Below, one piece after another: positions 24,943-33,157 of a DNA stretch of 64,000 bases; the stretch's first letter is position 1; every line of letters begins with the position of its first letter. Below the pieces are notes generated by a model. It searched no databases, was not told where the DNA came from, and saw nothing but the letters and a program-made list of their open reading frames with translations. Origin of the DNA: Bacteroides sp. 519 (GTDB taxonomy: Bacteria > Bacteroidota > Bacteroidia > Bacteroidales > Bacteroidaceae); contig NZ_QVMJ01000001.1 of assembly GCF_010500955.1 (NCBI RefSeq), positions 482,368-546,367 on the forward strand. The letters run 5' to 3'. The translations under genes and the position numbers were made by a program.

Positions 24943-25197
24943 TTACTTCTTGTTACGATTACCGTAGCGGCTCATAAACTTGTCAACACGTCCTGCTGTA
25001 TCTACCAATTTAGATTTACCAGTGTAGAATGGGTGAGAAGTACTTGAGATTTCAAGTTTTACCAATGGATAAGTTTCACCTTCAAACTCAATAGTTTCTT
25101 TAGTGTTTACTGTTGATTGTGATAAAAACATATCTCCATTAGACATATCTTTAAATACCACCGGACGATAATTTTCTGGATGAATACCTTTTTTCAT
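24943..25197 (-). CDS. rpmE2: 50S ribosomal protein L31, type B
   Basis: 84 residues, start [24 protein letters not shown]; the C-terminal [29 protein letters not shown] is the L31 signature. It lacks the zinc-binding Cys residues of type A L31, so it is the zinc-independent (C-minus) form, common as the only L31 in Bacteroidetes. The minus-strand -7 box TATCTTTG is at 25274-25281. Confidence 0.97.
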   Translation of the reverse strand: MKKGIHPENYRPVVFKDMSNGDMFLSQSTVNTKETIEFEGETYPLVKLEISSTSHPFYTGKSKLVDTAGRVDKFMSRYGNRNKK

Positions 25198-25273
25198 TTC
25201 AGTATTTGTTTTTTTATTAATTATTTCGTTAACTATTTGGTAAGAATAGTGTGTAATGGTCTCTTTCAGAGCG

Positions 25274-25281
25274 CAAAGATA
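25274..25281 (-). promoter_or_regulatory. -7 box of rpmE2
   Basis: TATCTTTG on the minus strand, giving a leader of about 70 nt that might carry ribosomal-protein control. Confidence 0.6.
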
Positions 25282-25407
25282 ATGTTTTTGTTTTGAACAG
25301 AAAAAAAAGACAGGTAAAAAAACATCTTCTCGGTTTTTTTTGTGACTTTTGCAGGAAGGTTAGCTGCGAATATCTGCGGCAAAAAAGAATTTTATAAAGG
25401 AGTTATC

Positions 25408-26427
25408 ATGAAAAACTGTGTCATCTTTAGTCTTATAATATTTATATGTTATGGCTGCGGCTCTGTAGAAAAAATACAGAAAGCAAAAGGTCTTTATAGT
25501 GTAGCATTTTATAATGTAGAGAATTTATTTGATACTGTTCCCGATCCGGGGAAAAACGATGCCGAATACTTGCCTTATGGTGCTAACCAATGGAATACAA
25601 AGAAGTATACGGCAAAGTTGGCAAATATAGCACAGGTATTAAGCGAACTCACCTGCGCGAAAACTCCGCAAGGTCCTGTAGTAATTGGCTTGGCCGAAGT
25701 AGAAAACCGGTATGTTTTGAACGATTTGGTAATTCAACCTGCTATTGCTGCCGCAAAGTACGGCATTGTACACATTGAAGGTGAAGACAAGCGTGGCATT
25801 GATTGTGCATTATTATATGATCCTAAACAGTTTAAACTTGAAAGTTCTGTTTTAATACCCCATAAACCATTTAATAATGATACTACACATAAAACACGTG
25901 GTTTTTTGCTGGTAGAAGGAAAAGTAGCTAAAGAAAGAATATGCTTTATTGTAAATCACTGGCCATCGCGCGGAGCCGCCGCTCCTGCCCGTATCTGGGC
26001 GGCCAGGCAGGTGAGGGCGATCACCGATTCGTTAGCTAACACACATCCTGATCTGAAAATAATTGTAATGGGCGATATGAATGATGACCCAATGGACGAA
26101 AGTATGATAACCCTGGGTGCCCGAAAAACAATAGCTGAGGTAGTAGAAGGCGACTTTTACAATCCTTGGTGGGCAACCCTTGAAGATGAGGGCGTGGGCA
26201 CACTGCTATACCGTGGAAAGTGGAATTTCTTCGACCAGATTGTTCTCTCACGTAACTTGCTTGTAGGTAAGGGGCTAAAATACGAATCGCACGAAGTATT
26301 TTCACGTGATTATCTTTTTCAACAAGATGGTAAGTACAAAGGTTATCCTTTCCGTACACATGGAGGCCGGGAATGGTTGAATGGATATAGTGATCATTTG
26401 CCAACAATTATTTATTTGAAAAAATAA
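25408..26427 (+). CDS. Endonuclease/exonuclease/phosphatase-family lipoprotein
   Basis: 339 residues from ATG 25408, preceded by an unusually good AAAGGAG ribosome-binding site. N-terminal lipobox ICYGCGS. The EEP fold is visible: FYNVENLFDT near the N-terminus, VIGLAEVEN (catalytic Glu), NHWPSRGAAAPARI, VMGDMNDDPMDESM (catalytic Asp/Asn) and YSDHLPTI (catalytic His). The NWPSR-type motif places it with the extracellular nuclease-like subgroup that Bacteroidetes export. The substrate (DNA, RNA or phosphoesters) is unknown. Confidence 0.85.
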   Translation: MKNCVIFSLIIFICYGCGSVEKIQKAKGLYSVAFYNVENLFDTVPDPGKNDAEYLPYGANQWNTKKYTAKLANIAQVLSELTCAKTPQGPVVIGLAEVENRYVLNDLVIQPAIAAAKYGIVHIEGEDKRGIDCALLYDPKQFKLESSVLIPHKPFNNDTTHKTRGFLLVEGKVAKERICFIVNHWPSRGAAAPARIWAARQVRAITDSLANTHPDLKIIVMGDMNDDPMDESMITLGARKTIAEVVEGDFYNPWWATLEDEGVGTLLYRGKWNFFDQIVLSRNLLVGKGLKYESHEVFSRDYLFQQDGKYKGYPFRTHGGREWLNGYSDHLPTIIYLKK

Positions 26428-26437
26428 GCAGTACTCA

Positions 26438-26797
26438 TTATTGCTTAGATGTATTTATTCTCTTTCTGAAACCATCAGGGGTAATGCCGCAGTATTCTTT
26501 GAACAGGCGGTGAAATGTGAAACGTGACCCAAATCCGGCATCCAGTGCAATAGCTTCTATAGAGAGGTTGTTATACTGTGGGTTTTGGAGCATCTGCATG
26601 GCATGTTGTATACGCAAACGTACTATATAATGGGTGAAGGCACAACCATAATACCGACGTATGGTGTTATGCAGATACATCTCGTTGGTATATATCATAT
26701 GGGCTACACGCCGACGGTTGATATGGGGTTCGGTATATATATGGGTTTCTTCCATGAGCCGTTGTAAGCGGCGGTTGAGTATTAGTGGATTGTTCAT
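26438..26797 (-). CDS. Stand-alone AraC-type DNA-binding domain protein
   Basis: 119 residues, essentially only the double helix-turn-helix of AraC proteins: HINRRRVAHMIYTNEMYLHNTIRRYYGCAFTHYIVRLRIQHAMQML, then SIEAIALDAGFGSRFTFHRLFKEYCGITPDGFRKR. There is no sensor domain, unlike normal ~280-residue members. The same DNA-binding domain type ends large membrane sensors in Bacteroidetes. It starts one base after the stop of a 29-codon membrane-peptide frame, so signal input could come from that peptide. Confidence 0.85.
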   Translation of the reverse strand: MNNPLILNRRLQRLMEETHIYTEPHINRRRVAHMIYTNEMYLHNTIRRYYGCAFTHYIVRLRIQHAMQMLQNPQYNNLSIEAIALDAGFGSRFTFHRLFKEYCGITPDGFRKRINTSKQ

Positions 26798-26798
26798 A

Positions 26799-26888
26799 TT
26801 AGTTGGGAGAATTAAGGATGATTAGTACCAAACTAATAACTAGTATCAAACCGTAAATGATGTTGTGAATGATGGCTTCGTGTTTCAT
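26799..26888 (-). CDS. 29-residue single-helix membrane peptide upstream of the AraC protein
   Basis: Minus-strand ATG at 26888 opens a 29-codon frame starting MKHEAIIHNI, then a hydrophobic run (IYGLILVISLVLIILN) and a stop at 26799-26801. Only one base separates it from the AraC-type start codon, so translation is likely coupled. Short amphipathic ends and a 16-residue hydrophobic core predict one membrane helix. It is too short to be assigned to a family; its tight linkage is the main evidence that it is expressed. Confidence 0.45.
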   Translation of the reverse strand: MKHEAIIHNIIYGLILVISLVLIILNSPN

Positions 26889-27123
26889 AATAGGAAATTT
26901 TATTCATGTAATACATTGGTTGAATGATTGACACAAATGTATTATATAGTATGGAAATGGGTGTTCCGTATTTGGAAATCATTGTTCCATATCTGGTATT
27001 TTATGAAAAGCGTATGAATTTATTCCACAAAGGTAGCAAGGTGAAGGAAGCTGGAAATAAATAAGATGGTATGAGCAGTAAGGCTGGATTTGGAAGTTAT
27101 AGAAACTTTGCAAGAATAAAAAT

Positions 27124-27147
27124 AGGACGACCATAAAAGGCCGTCCT
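27124..27147 (-). terminator. Terminator of the 151-aa secreted protein gene
   Basis: On the minus strand AGGACGGCC-TTTTAT-GGTCGTCCT (one G:U-type mismatch) is followed by ATTTTTATT. Confidence 0.8.
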
Positions 27148-27174
27148 TTGAACAGGTTGAGGTCGTTGCTATTA

Positions 27175-27630
27175 TTATTTAATGCTGAAACTGTTAACGA
27201 TATTTGTTGCTTGTTGTTCAAATCCATCAGCATAGGTAATGGATGACAATAATGCGATATTGGATTCTGTGTCGCACAGTAAAACCAGACAGACATTAAC
27301 TCCATCTATTTCACCTTCAATAAAAGCACCCTCTAAAGTAGTCAGAGCAAGTTCTCCTATCTCAGAATTTTTCATTTTTAGTTCAACAGCCATTGTGCCT
27401 AAAGCAGTGCCGAGGTCTTCGGGGTCAATTCCATCGTAATCAATAACTTCGATAGCTAAATGGATGTTGTTGTTTTCAGCTTCAAAACTTTCGGCAGTGT
27501 TTTCCAATACTTTAAAATTAGTGGGTACACTAAATGAAAGTCCATACTGTTTCCATGTGTAACGTTGTTGAGCGTTGGCAACCATACATAAACAAAAAAT
27601 AACAGTTAGTGATACAAGAATTCTTTTCAT
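27175..27630 (-). CDS. Small secreted protein of unknown function
   Basis: 151 residues. Signal peptide MKRILVSLTVIFCLCMVANA (cleavage before QQRYTW). The mature part (YGLSFSVPTNFKVLENTAESFEA ... LSSITYADGFEQQATNIVNSFSI) resembles the PsbP/DUF1795-like alpha/beta fold, in which a strand-rich segment with F-x-V-P is followed by a closing helix. No catalytic motif is visible. Single gene with its own terminator. Confidence 0.65.
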   Translation of the reverse strand: MKRILVSLTVIFCLCMVANAQQRYTWKQYGLSFSVPTNFKVLENTAESFEAENNNIHLAIEVIDYDGIDPEDLGTALGTMAVELKMKNSEIGELALTTLEGAFIEGEIDGVNVCLVLLCDTESNIALLSSITYADGFEQQATNIVNSFSIK

Positions 27631-27842
27631 GATCTTACTTTAAAGGGTGAATAATTGAATGACATGTACAAAAGTAAGGCAGGTTTTTGAAAAAGGTGTG
27701 TCAAATTGGAAAAAGTTATTTTGCAACCTCTACCTTGCAATTTGCATAAAATGATAAGAGTTGGTTTTCATTTTGCTTAAAATTGACTGTGAATCCTTGC
27801 TAAAATCCGGAGTTTGTTATTCTGTATTCAAACAATAATGTG

Positions 27843-27850
27843 TACTTTTG
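27843..27850 (+). promoter_or_regulatory. -7 box of the aldolase gene
   Basis: TACTTTTG fits TAnnTTTG, 42 bp before ATG 27893, and shows that the longer TTG-initiated reading from 27848 is not the real protein. Confidence 0.65.
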
Positions 27851-27892
27851 CACAGAATTTCTGATTCACTAACAAATAAATATTTTATAAAC

Positions 27893-28891
27893 ATGATTAA
27901 TTACAAAGATTTAGGTCTCGTGAATACACGAGAAATGTTCGCAAAAGCAATCGAAGGCGGATATGCAATTCCAGCTTTCAACTTTAATAATATGGAACAG
28001 TTGCAGGCTATTGTTCAGGCCGCAGCCGAAACTAAATCTCCGGTTATTCTGCAAGTATCAAAAGGTGCACGTAACTATGCAAACCAAACTTTGCTTCGTT
28101 ATATGGCCGAAGGTGCTGTAGCTTATGCAAAAGAACTAGGCTGGGAAAAACCACAAATCGTACTTCACCTTGACCATGGTGATTCTTTCGAAACATGTAA
28201 ATCATGTATCGACATGGGATTCTCTTCTGTAATGATCGATGGTTCTCATCTTCCTTACGATGAAAACGTAGCTCTTACAAAGAAAGTTGTTGAATATGCT
28301 CACCAGTTCGACGTAACAGTTGAAGGCGAACTTGGCGTATTGGCAGGTGTTGAAGATGATGTAGTTGCCGAACACCATACTTATACAAAACCAGAAGAAG
28401 TTGTTGACTTTGTTACTAAAACAGGTTGCGACAGTCTGGCTATTTCAATTGGTACATCTCACGGTGCTAACAAATTCAAACCAGAACAATGTACTCGTAA
28501 TGCCGAAGGTATATTGGTTCCTCCTCCATTGCGTTTCGATGTGTTGGAAGGTGTTGAAAAAGAACTTCCCGGATTCCCAATCGTTCTTCACGGAGCATCA
28601 TCAGTTCCACAAGAAGAAGTTGCTACAATCAACAAATACGGTGGTGCATTGAAAGATGCTATCGGTATTCCTGAAGAACAACTTCGTAAAGCTGCTGCTT
28701 CGGCTGTTTGCAAAATCAATATCGACTCAGACAGTCGTTTGGCTATGACTGCTGCCGTTCGCGAAGTTTTTGCTACTCAACCTGCTGAATTCGACCCACG
28801 TAAATACTTAGGTCCGGCTCGCGAAAACATGAAAAAACTGTATGTTCACAAAATTGTAGACGTATTAGGATCGGCTGGAAAAGCAGAATAA
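27893..28891 (+). CDS. fba: Class II fructose-1,6-bisphosphate aldolase
   Basis: 332 residues from ATG 27893. Zinc-dependent aldolase motifs: LHLDHGDS (catalytic Asp94, zinc His95), VEGELGVLAGVEDD (zinc Glu), SIGTSHGANKF (zinc His), VLHGASSVP (zinc His) and a C-terminal KINIDSDSR phosphate-binding block. It cleaves fructose-1,6-bisphosphate in glycolysis and runs in reverse for gluconeogenesis. Codon use is visibly biased (strongly expressed type). It has its own promoter and terminator. Confidence 0.95.
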   Translation: MINYKDLGLVNTREMFAKAIEGGYAIPAFNFNNMEQLQAIVQAAAETKSPVILQVSKGARNYANQTLLRYMAEGAVAYAKELGWEKPQIVLHLDHGDSFETCKSCIDMGFSSVMIDGSHLPYDENVALTKKVVEYAHQFDVTVEGELGVLAGVEDDVVAEHHTYTKPEEVVDFVTKTGCDSLAISIGTSHGANKFKPEQCTRNAEGILVPPPLRFDVLEGVEKELPGFPIVLHGASSVPQEEVATINKYGGALKDAIGIPEEQLRKAAASAVCKINIDSDSRLAMTAAVREVFATQPAEFDPRKYLGPARENMKKLYVHKIVDVLGSAGKAE

Positions 28892-28917
28892 GAATAGATT
28901 CTTACTATAAAAGATAG

Positions 28918-28956
28918 AGAGGAATTATCCTGTTTGGGATAATTCCTCTTTTTTAT
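28918..28956 (+). terminator. Terminator of fba
   Basis: AGAGGAATTATCC-TGTTTG-GGATAATTCCTCT forms a perfect 13-bp stem followed by a T-run. Confidence 0.92.
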
Positions 28957-28991
28957 TTCCTTTCTTTTTTGTTTTTATGAGGCTAACACGC

Positions 28992-28999
28992 TAATTTTG
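28992..28999 (+). promoter_or_regulatory. -7 box of the hybrid sensor gene
   Basis: TAATTTTG, 26 bp upstream of ATG 29026. Confidence 0.55.
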
Positions 29000-29025
29000 C
29001 AGTAATTATTAAAACTCCAGTACAG

Positions 29026-32000
29026 ATGAAAAACAATCTCTTTTGTTCTCTGAAGCGGTCTCATTTTTTAGTCCTCTTTCTGTTGTGTAGCAGCATGGCG
29101 TTTGCTTCCAGTCTCAGACAATATTCGGTTAAAGATGGTTTGTCCGATCCTACCGTATCTTCTGTTTATCAGGATAGTAACGGGTTATTATGGCTTGGAA
29201 CCAACAACGGTATAAACACCTTCGACGGATTAAACTTCCGAAATTTGGTATTCAACGACGCCACCAGTCCGTTTGCCGGAAGTGTAATCGTAGATATATT
29301 TGAGGCCGAGAATGATATTTTATGGGTTCTAACCAATCAAGGCCTTTTTAGAATGAATCATAAAAAGCTTAAAACAGAAAAATTTGAAGGTTTTAATCAG
29401 GATTCAAAAATAACTTATGGTCTTTCTAACGACATCTATGCGGTGAAAGAAGATAATTTCATCAACTATTATGTGTCGGCTAACGAGACCTTTAAAAAAG
29501 TACCTGTCAGAGATCTTGCTTTTGATAGTGTAATGGAGATATTTGTTGATAATAACAACAATCTATGGGTATTTACTGACGACGGCAATCATCGTAGCTT
29601 TTCAATAAGCTATGAAGGCTCTGAACTCAAGTTAACTGCTTCAAACCAGTTCAGGCATGCCGAACCTTTGTTGTGGTGCTTTTACAATGAGGGTTTTGTT
29701 TATTTTGTTGATGCCACACTTACCTTCTTCGAGTATAATTTAGCATCTCGTACCAAATATTATATTCAGGATATTCGTGAAGATGTTCTTAAATATGGTG
29801 AAATATCTTCTATAATCAAGCACAAAGATGATTTCTTTGTAGGATTTGCCAATGGTGGACTGCTACGTATAAAGAATATGCCCGATCAGCGGAATAAGTA
29901 CCAACTTGAATCTATTTCGTTGAAAACAGGTGTGCTCTCTCTTACAACCGACAGGTTTCAGGATATTGTATGGATTGGTACCAATGGACAAGGAGTATAC
30001 ATGTATTTTAACGAAGCTTCATCATTAGAAGGAGTATTATCTGCATCCTTACCCAATTCTGTAAGATCACCGCTGACTTCTTTCTATCTGGATAGAAATC
30101 AAACACTTTGGTTGGCAACTGCAGGAGACGGAATTATGAATATGTACGATTACGATCCTGAAAAAGATTCGGGTAGCCGTTCCGAACAATTCACCAGCTT
30201 CAATAGCTATTTAGGTAGTAATATGGTGTATGATCTGGAAGGAAGTAACCGCAATATAATCTGGGTTGGAACAGATAATGGTCTTAACTATTACTCTTAT
30301 GCCGAACGACGGTTAAAAAACCTGATGATTGTAACCGATGGAGTACCTCAGAAAAAGCCTTTGAAACTGATACGCTCCATTTGCGAGTTGAACGATACAA
30401 CCTTATGGATTACCACCGCAGGCGAAGGAGTTGTAAAAGTACGTGTGGCAGGAACTGCCGATACACCTGTAGTAGCTGAGGCAAAACGATTTACCATTGG
30501 CGACGGCGATGCAGATGAAAATCAATTTACTGTAGCCTATAAAGACGATAGCAATACAGTGTGGTTTGGAACTTTGGGCAAAGGAGTTTATAAAATGGAT
30601 AGCCGTTCGGAAAGAATGGAAAATATACAGTTCGACAAAATAGAGAAATCATTGCTGAATAATATTTATGCTATTCATAAAAACAATCAGGGATACTGGT
30701 TTGGAACCGGTAACGGGCTTGCCAATCTTAACAACAATCAAAAAACAGTATACAACGATCAGAACGGATTGCCATTTAAAATGATAAATGGTATTCTGGA
30801 AGATAATTCATCGAATCTGTGGTTAACTACAAACAGAGGAATTGTGAAGTTCAGCTTGCAAAGACTTACTCCACATTTGTGCAAACAATCGGGCGATGAG
30901 GTTATTGCTAATTTTGGAGAAGGTGCTTATTACAAAGATCCGGTTAGCCACATGTTATTCTTTGGAGGATCGAACGGATATGTAACTATAAACGAAACAG
31001 AATTTACACACGAAGATTATACACCCGAAATTCAGTTTACCGGTCTTTCAATCTTTGGAAAACAAGAGAATATATACGATTACCTATCAGGAAAAAGAAA
31101 ATCGGAAGTACTTAAACTAGGAAACGATCAGAATGTTTTTGCTGTATCTTTTGTGGCTAACGACTTTATTGATGGTGGTGAATATACCTACTTCTATAAA
31201 CTGAACGAGCAGAGCGATAACTGGGTAGATAATGGAACTTCTAATACAGCTTTCTTTACTTACTTAAATCCGGGTACCTATACATTGTCTACTAAATACC
31301 GTAACAATGTAACAGGAAAAGAAAGCCCGGCTTATAATTTGAAGATGCGTATCACTCCTCCTTTCTATAAAAGCGTTTGGGCTTATTTACTTTACATACT
31401 ATTATTTGCTGCAATTGTTTATTTTGCCCGTTGGTTTGCTGTATGGCAAAACAAAAAGCAACTGGAACGTCGTTTCTCGGAAGAAACAAACAAAGTTAAA
31501 CTTCAGTTCTTTGCAAGTATGGCAAGCGAGGTGTATTCGGCTTTAACCATGATAATGAACCCGGCGAAGAAAATAGTTGAAATGTCGGAATCGGATCAGC
31601 AACTGAATACATATACAAATGTAATCCGTCAGAATGCCCTTAAGCTAGACGAGTTTGTGAGAGACATTTCAGAGCTTCGTATGCTGGAAAGCGGCGAAAG
31701 AACACCACAAATACAAACCTTGTCGGTATCGGAAATAGCAGACTCCATTGCAGAAAGTTTTATAAATAAAACACAGGCAAAAAACATTAACTACCAGATA
31801 AAGATTGATAGTGAAATTTATTGGAATTCGGATAACTATTGTTTGAAAAATATTATCAGTAATTTACTGACATATGCTTTCACCCACATCGAAACCAAAG
31901 GTACTATTGCTTTGGAACTCTCTGCCGATGAAAGCAATCTGCAACTTGTTATCAGTGGAAACGGAATGAACGTTGATGCGAAAAAACTGAAAGAACTGTT

Positions 32001-33072
32001 CGACCGTAAAACCGTTCTCGAAATGCTTGAAGCACGTAGCAAACAAGGATACTCGGTACGCGATGAACTAATTCTTGCTAATTGTGCCGGCATGGTAAAC
32101 CTGCTGAATGGCGAAGTAAAAGTACAGGAATCGGGCGAAGGTGTTTCTTTCATTGTGAAGTTGCCTCAATTGGTTATTGAAAATGAAGAAGCAGTAATTA
32201 TTGAAGATGAAAAACCGCTTACTGTATATACCGAAACAAAGGCACCAGTAATGCCTGTATGTAAAGCAAATGCAGATAAAATGACAATTATGTTAATCAG
32301 TAACAATGCTTCGTTGGTATGGTTACTGGCCGATCATTTTGCATCAAAATACAATTTGGATATACAAAATGATGTTGCAGCAATTCCAGAATTACTAAAA
32401 ACAAATAAATACAAACTGGTTATTTCGGAAGCCCATTTAACCGATGCTGATGGAATTGAACTGATTAAGAGTATTAAGCAAGACCAAAGTAATTCGCAAA
32501 TATCCTGCGTGATACTTGCATCGGAAAATAGTCTTGATGAAAGATTCAGATCGATGGATGCAGGTGTAGAACTGTATATCGAAAAACCATTCGATATGGA
32601 AATCATTGAAACAGAAGTTGAACGTATTCTGAAATACAAAGAATTGCAGGAACAATATACTTCTTCATTGAATCGTAAATTTGAATTGGGCGATGAAGCT
32701 TTCGCCACCAAAGACGATAAAGACTTCTACGATAAAATGATTGCTATAATAGATGCAAATCTTACCAATCCTAAACTTTCAGTAGAACTGGTTTGCAATG
32801 AACTGGGGTATACTTCGCAAGATTTCTATACTAAACTGAAGGAAATAACCAGCAAAACTCCGAACGAAATAATCAGGGAATACAGGTTAAGCATTGTTGA
32901 ATCGTTATTGATCTCTACTTCACTACCGGTTGATGAAATTATAGAGAAATCAGGATTTAATAATAAAACAACATTTGTAAAAGTATTCACCCAGAAGTTT
33001 GGAATGGCTCCCCGCAACTATCGTGAGCAGCATAAGAGAAAGATTCTGGCTGATATTGAGAAAAGAAAGTAA
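29026..33072 (+). CDS. Hybrid two-component regulator with degenerate kinase and receiver domains
   Basis: 1348 residues with the hybrid two-component layout. In order: signal peptide; periplasmic two-bladed propeller repeats (~25-700, many WLGTNNGI/WVGTDNGL units); Y_Y_Y domain (~710-780); membrane helix (~784-806); kinase region (~820-1050); receiver (~1085-1200); AraC-type HTH (~1245-1340). The phosphorelay residues are missing. The dimerisation helix reads FFASMASEVYSAL where FFTNISHEFRTPL is normal, so Ser834 replaces the phosphoryl His. The ATPase N-box has Tyr950 in place of its second Asn, and the G1 box reads SGNGM. The receiver Asp is Glu1135 (VISEAHL) and its acidic pocket is SNN. 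The protein probably signals without phosphorylation. It lies 134 bp behind fba. Confidence 0.9.
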   Translation: MKNNLFCSLKRSHFLVLFLLCSSMAFASSLRQYSVKDGLSDPTVSSVYQDSNGLLWLGTNNGINTFDGLNFRNLVFNDATSPFAGSVIVDIFEAENDILWVLTNQGLFRMNHKKLKTEKFEGFNQDSKITYGLSNDIYAVKEDNFINYYVSANETFKKVPVRDLAFDSVMEIFVDNNNNLWVFTDDGNHRSFSISYEGSELKLTASNQFRHAEPLLWCFYNEGFVYFVDATLTFFEYNLASRTKYYIQDIREDVLKYGEISSIIKHKDDFFVGFANGGLLRIKNMPDQRNKYQLESISLKTGVLSLTTDRFQDIVWIGTNGQGVYMYFNEASSLEGVLSASLPNSVRSPLTSFYLDRNQTLWLATAGDGIMNMYDYDPEKDSGSRSEQFTSFNSYLGSNMVYDLEGSNRNIIWVGTDNGLNYYSYAERRLKNLMIVTDGVPQKKPLKLIRSICELNDTTLWITTAGEGVVKVRVAGTADTPVVAEAKRFTIGDGDADENQFTVAYKDDSNTVWFGTLGKGVYKMDSRSERMENIQFDKIEKSLLNNIYAIHKNNQGYWFGTGNGLANLNNNQKTVYNDQNGLPFKMINGILEDNSSNLWLTTNRGIVKFSLQRLTPHLCKQSGDEVIANFGEGAYYKDPVSHMLFFGGSNGYVTINETEFTHEDYTPEIQFTGLSIFGKQENIYDYLSGKRKSEVLKLGNDQNVFAVSFVANDFIDGGEYTYFYKLNEQSDNWVDNGTSNTAFFTYLNPGTYTLSTKYRNNVTGKESPAYNLKMRITPPFYKSVWAYLLYILLFAAIVYFARWFAVWQNKKQLERRFSEETNKVKLQFFASMASEVYSALTMIMNPAKKIVEMSESDQQLNTYTNVIRQNALKLDEFVRDISELRMLESGERTPQIQTLSVSEIADSIAESFINKTQAKNINYQIKIDSEIYWNSDNYCLKNIISNLLTYAFTHIETKGTIALELSADESNLQLVISGNGMNVDAKKLKELFDRKTVLEMLEARSKQGYSVRDELILANCAGMVNLLNGEVKVQESGEGVSFIVKLPQLVIENEEAVIIEDEKPLTVYTETKAPVMPVCKANADKMTIMLISNNASLVWLLADHFASKYNLDIQNDVAAIPELLKTNKYKLVISEAHLTDADGIELIKSIKQDQSNSQISCVILASENSLDERFRSMDAGVELYIEKPFDMEIIETEVERILKYKELQEQYTSSLNRKFELGDEAFATKDDKDFYDKMIAIIDANLTNPKLSVELVCNELGYTSQDFYTKLKEITSKTPNEIIREYRLSIVESLLISTSLPVDEIIEKSGFNNKTTFVKVFTQKFGMAPRNYREQHKRKILADIEKRK

Positions 33073-33095
33073 GTATCAGTTAAAATCGTATTCAA

Positions 33096-33140
33096 TCCTT
33101 GTTTAGTCGGGTATTAATCTGGCTAAACAAGGAATCTTTT
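33096..33140 (+). terminator. Terminator of the hybrid regulator gene
   Basis: TCCTTGTTTAG and CTAAACAAGGA form a perfect 11-bp stem with a 16-nt loop, followed by ATCTTTTG. Confidence 0.8.
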
Positions 33141-33157
33141 GTTTATAGCACTTACAC

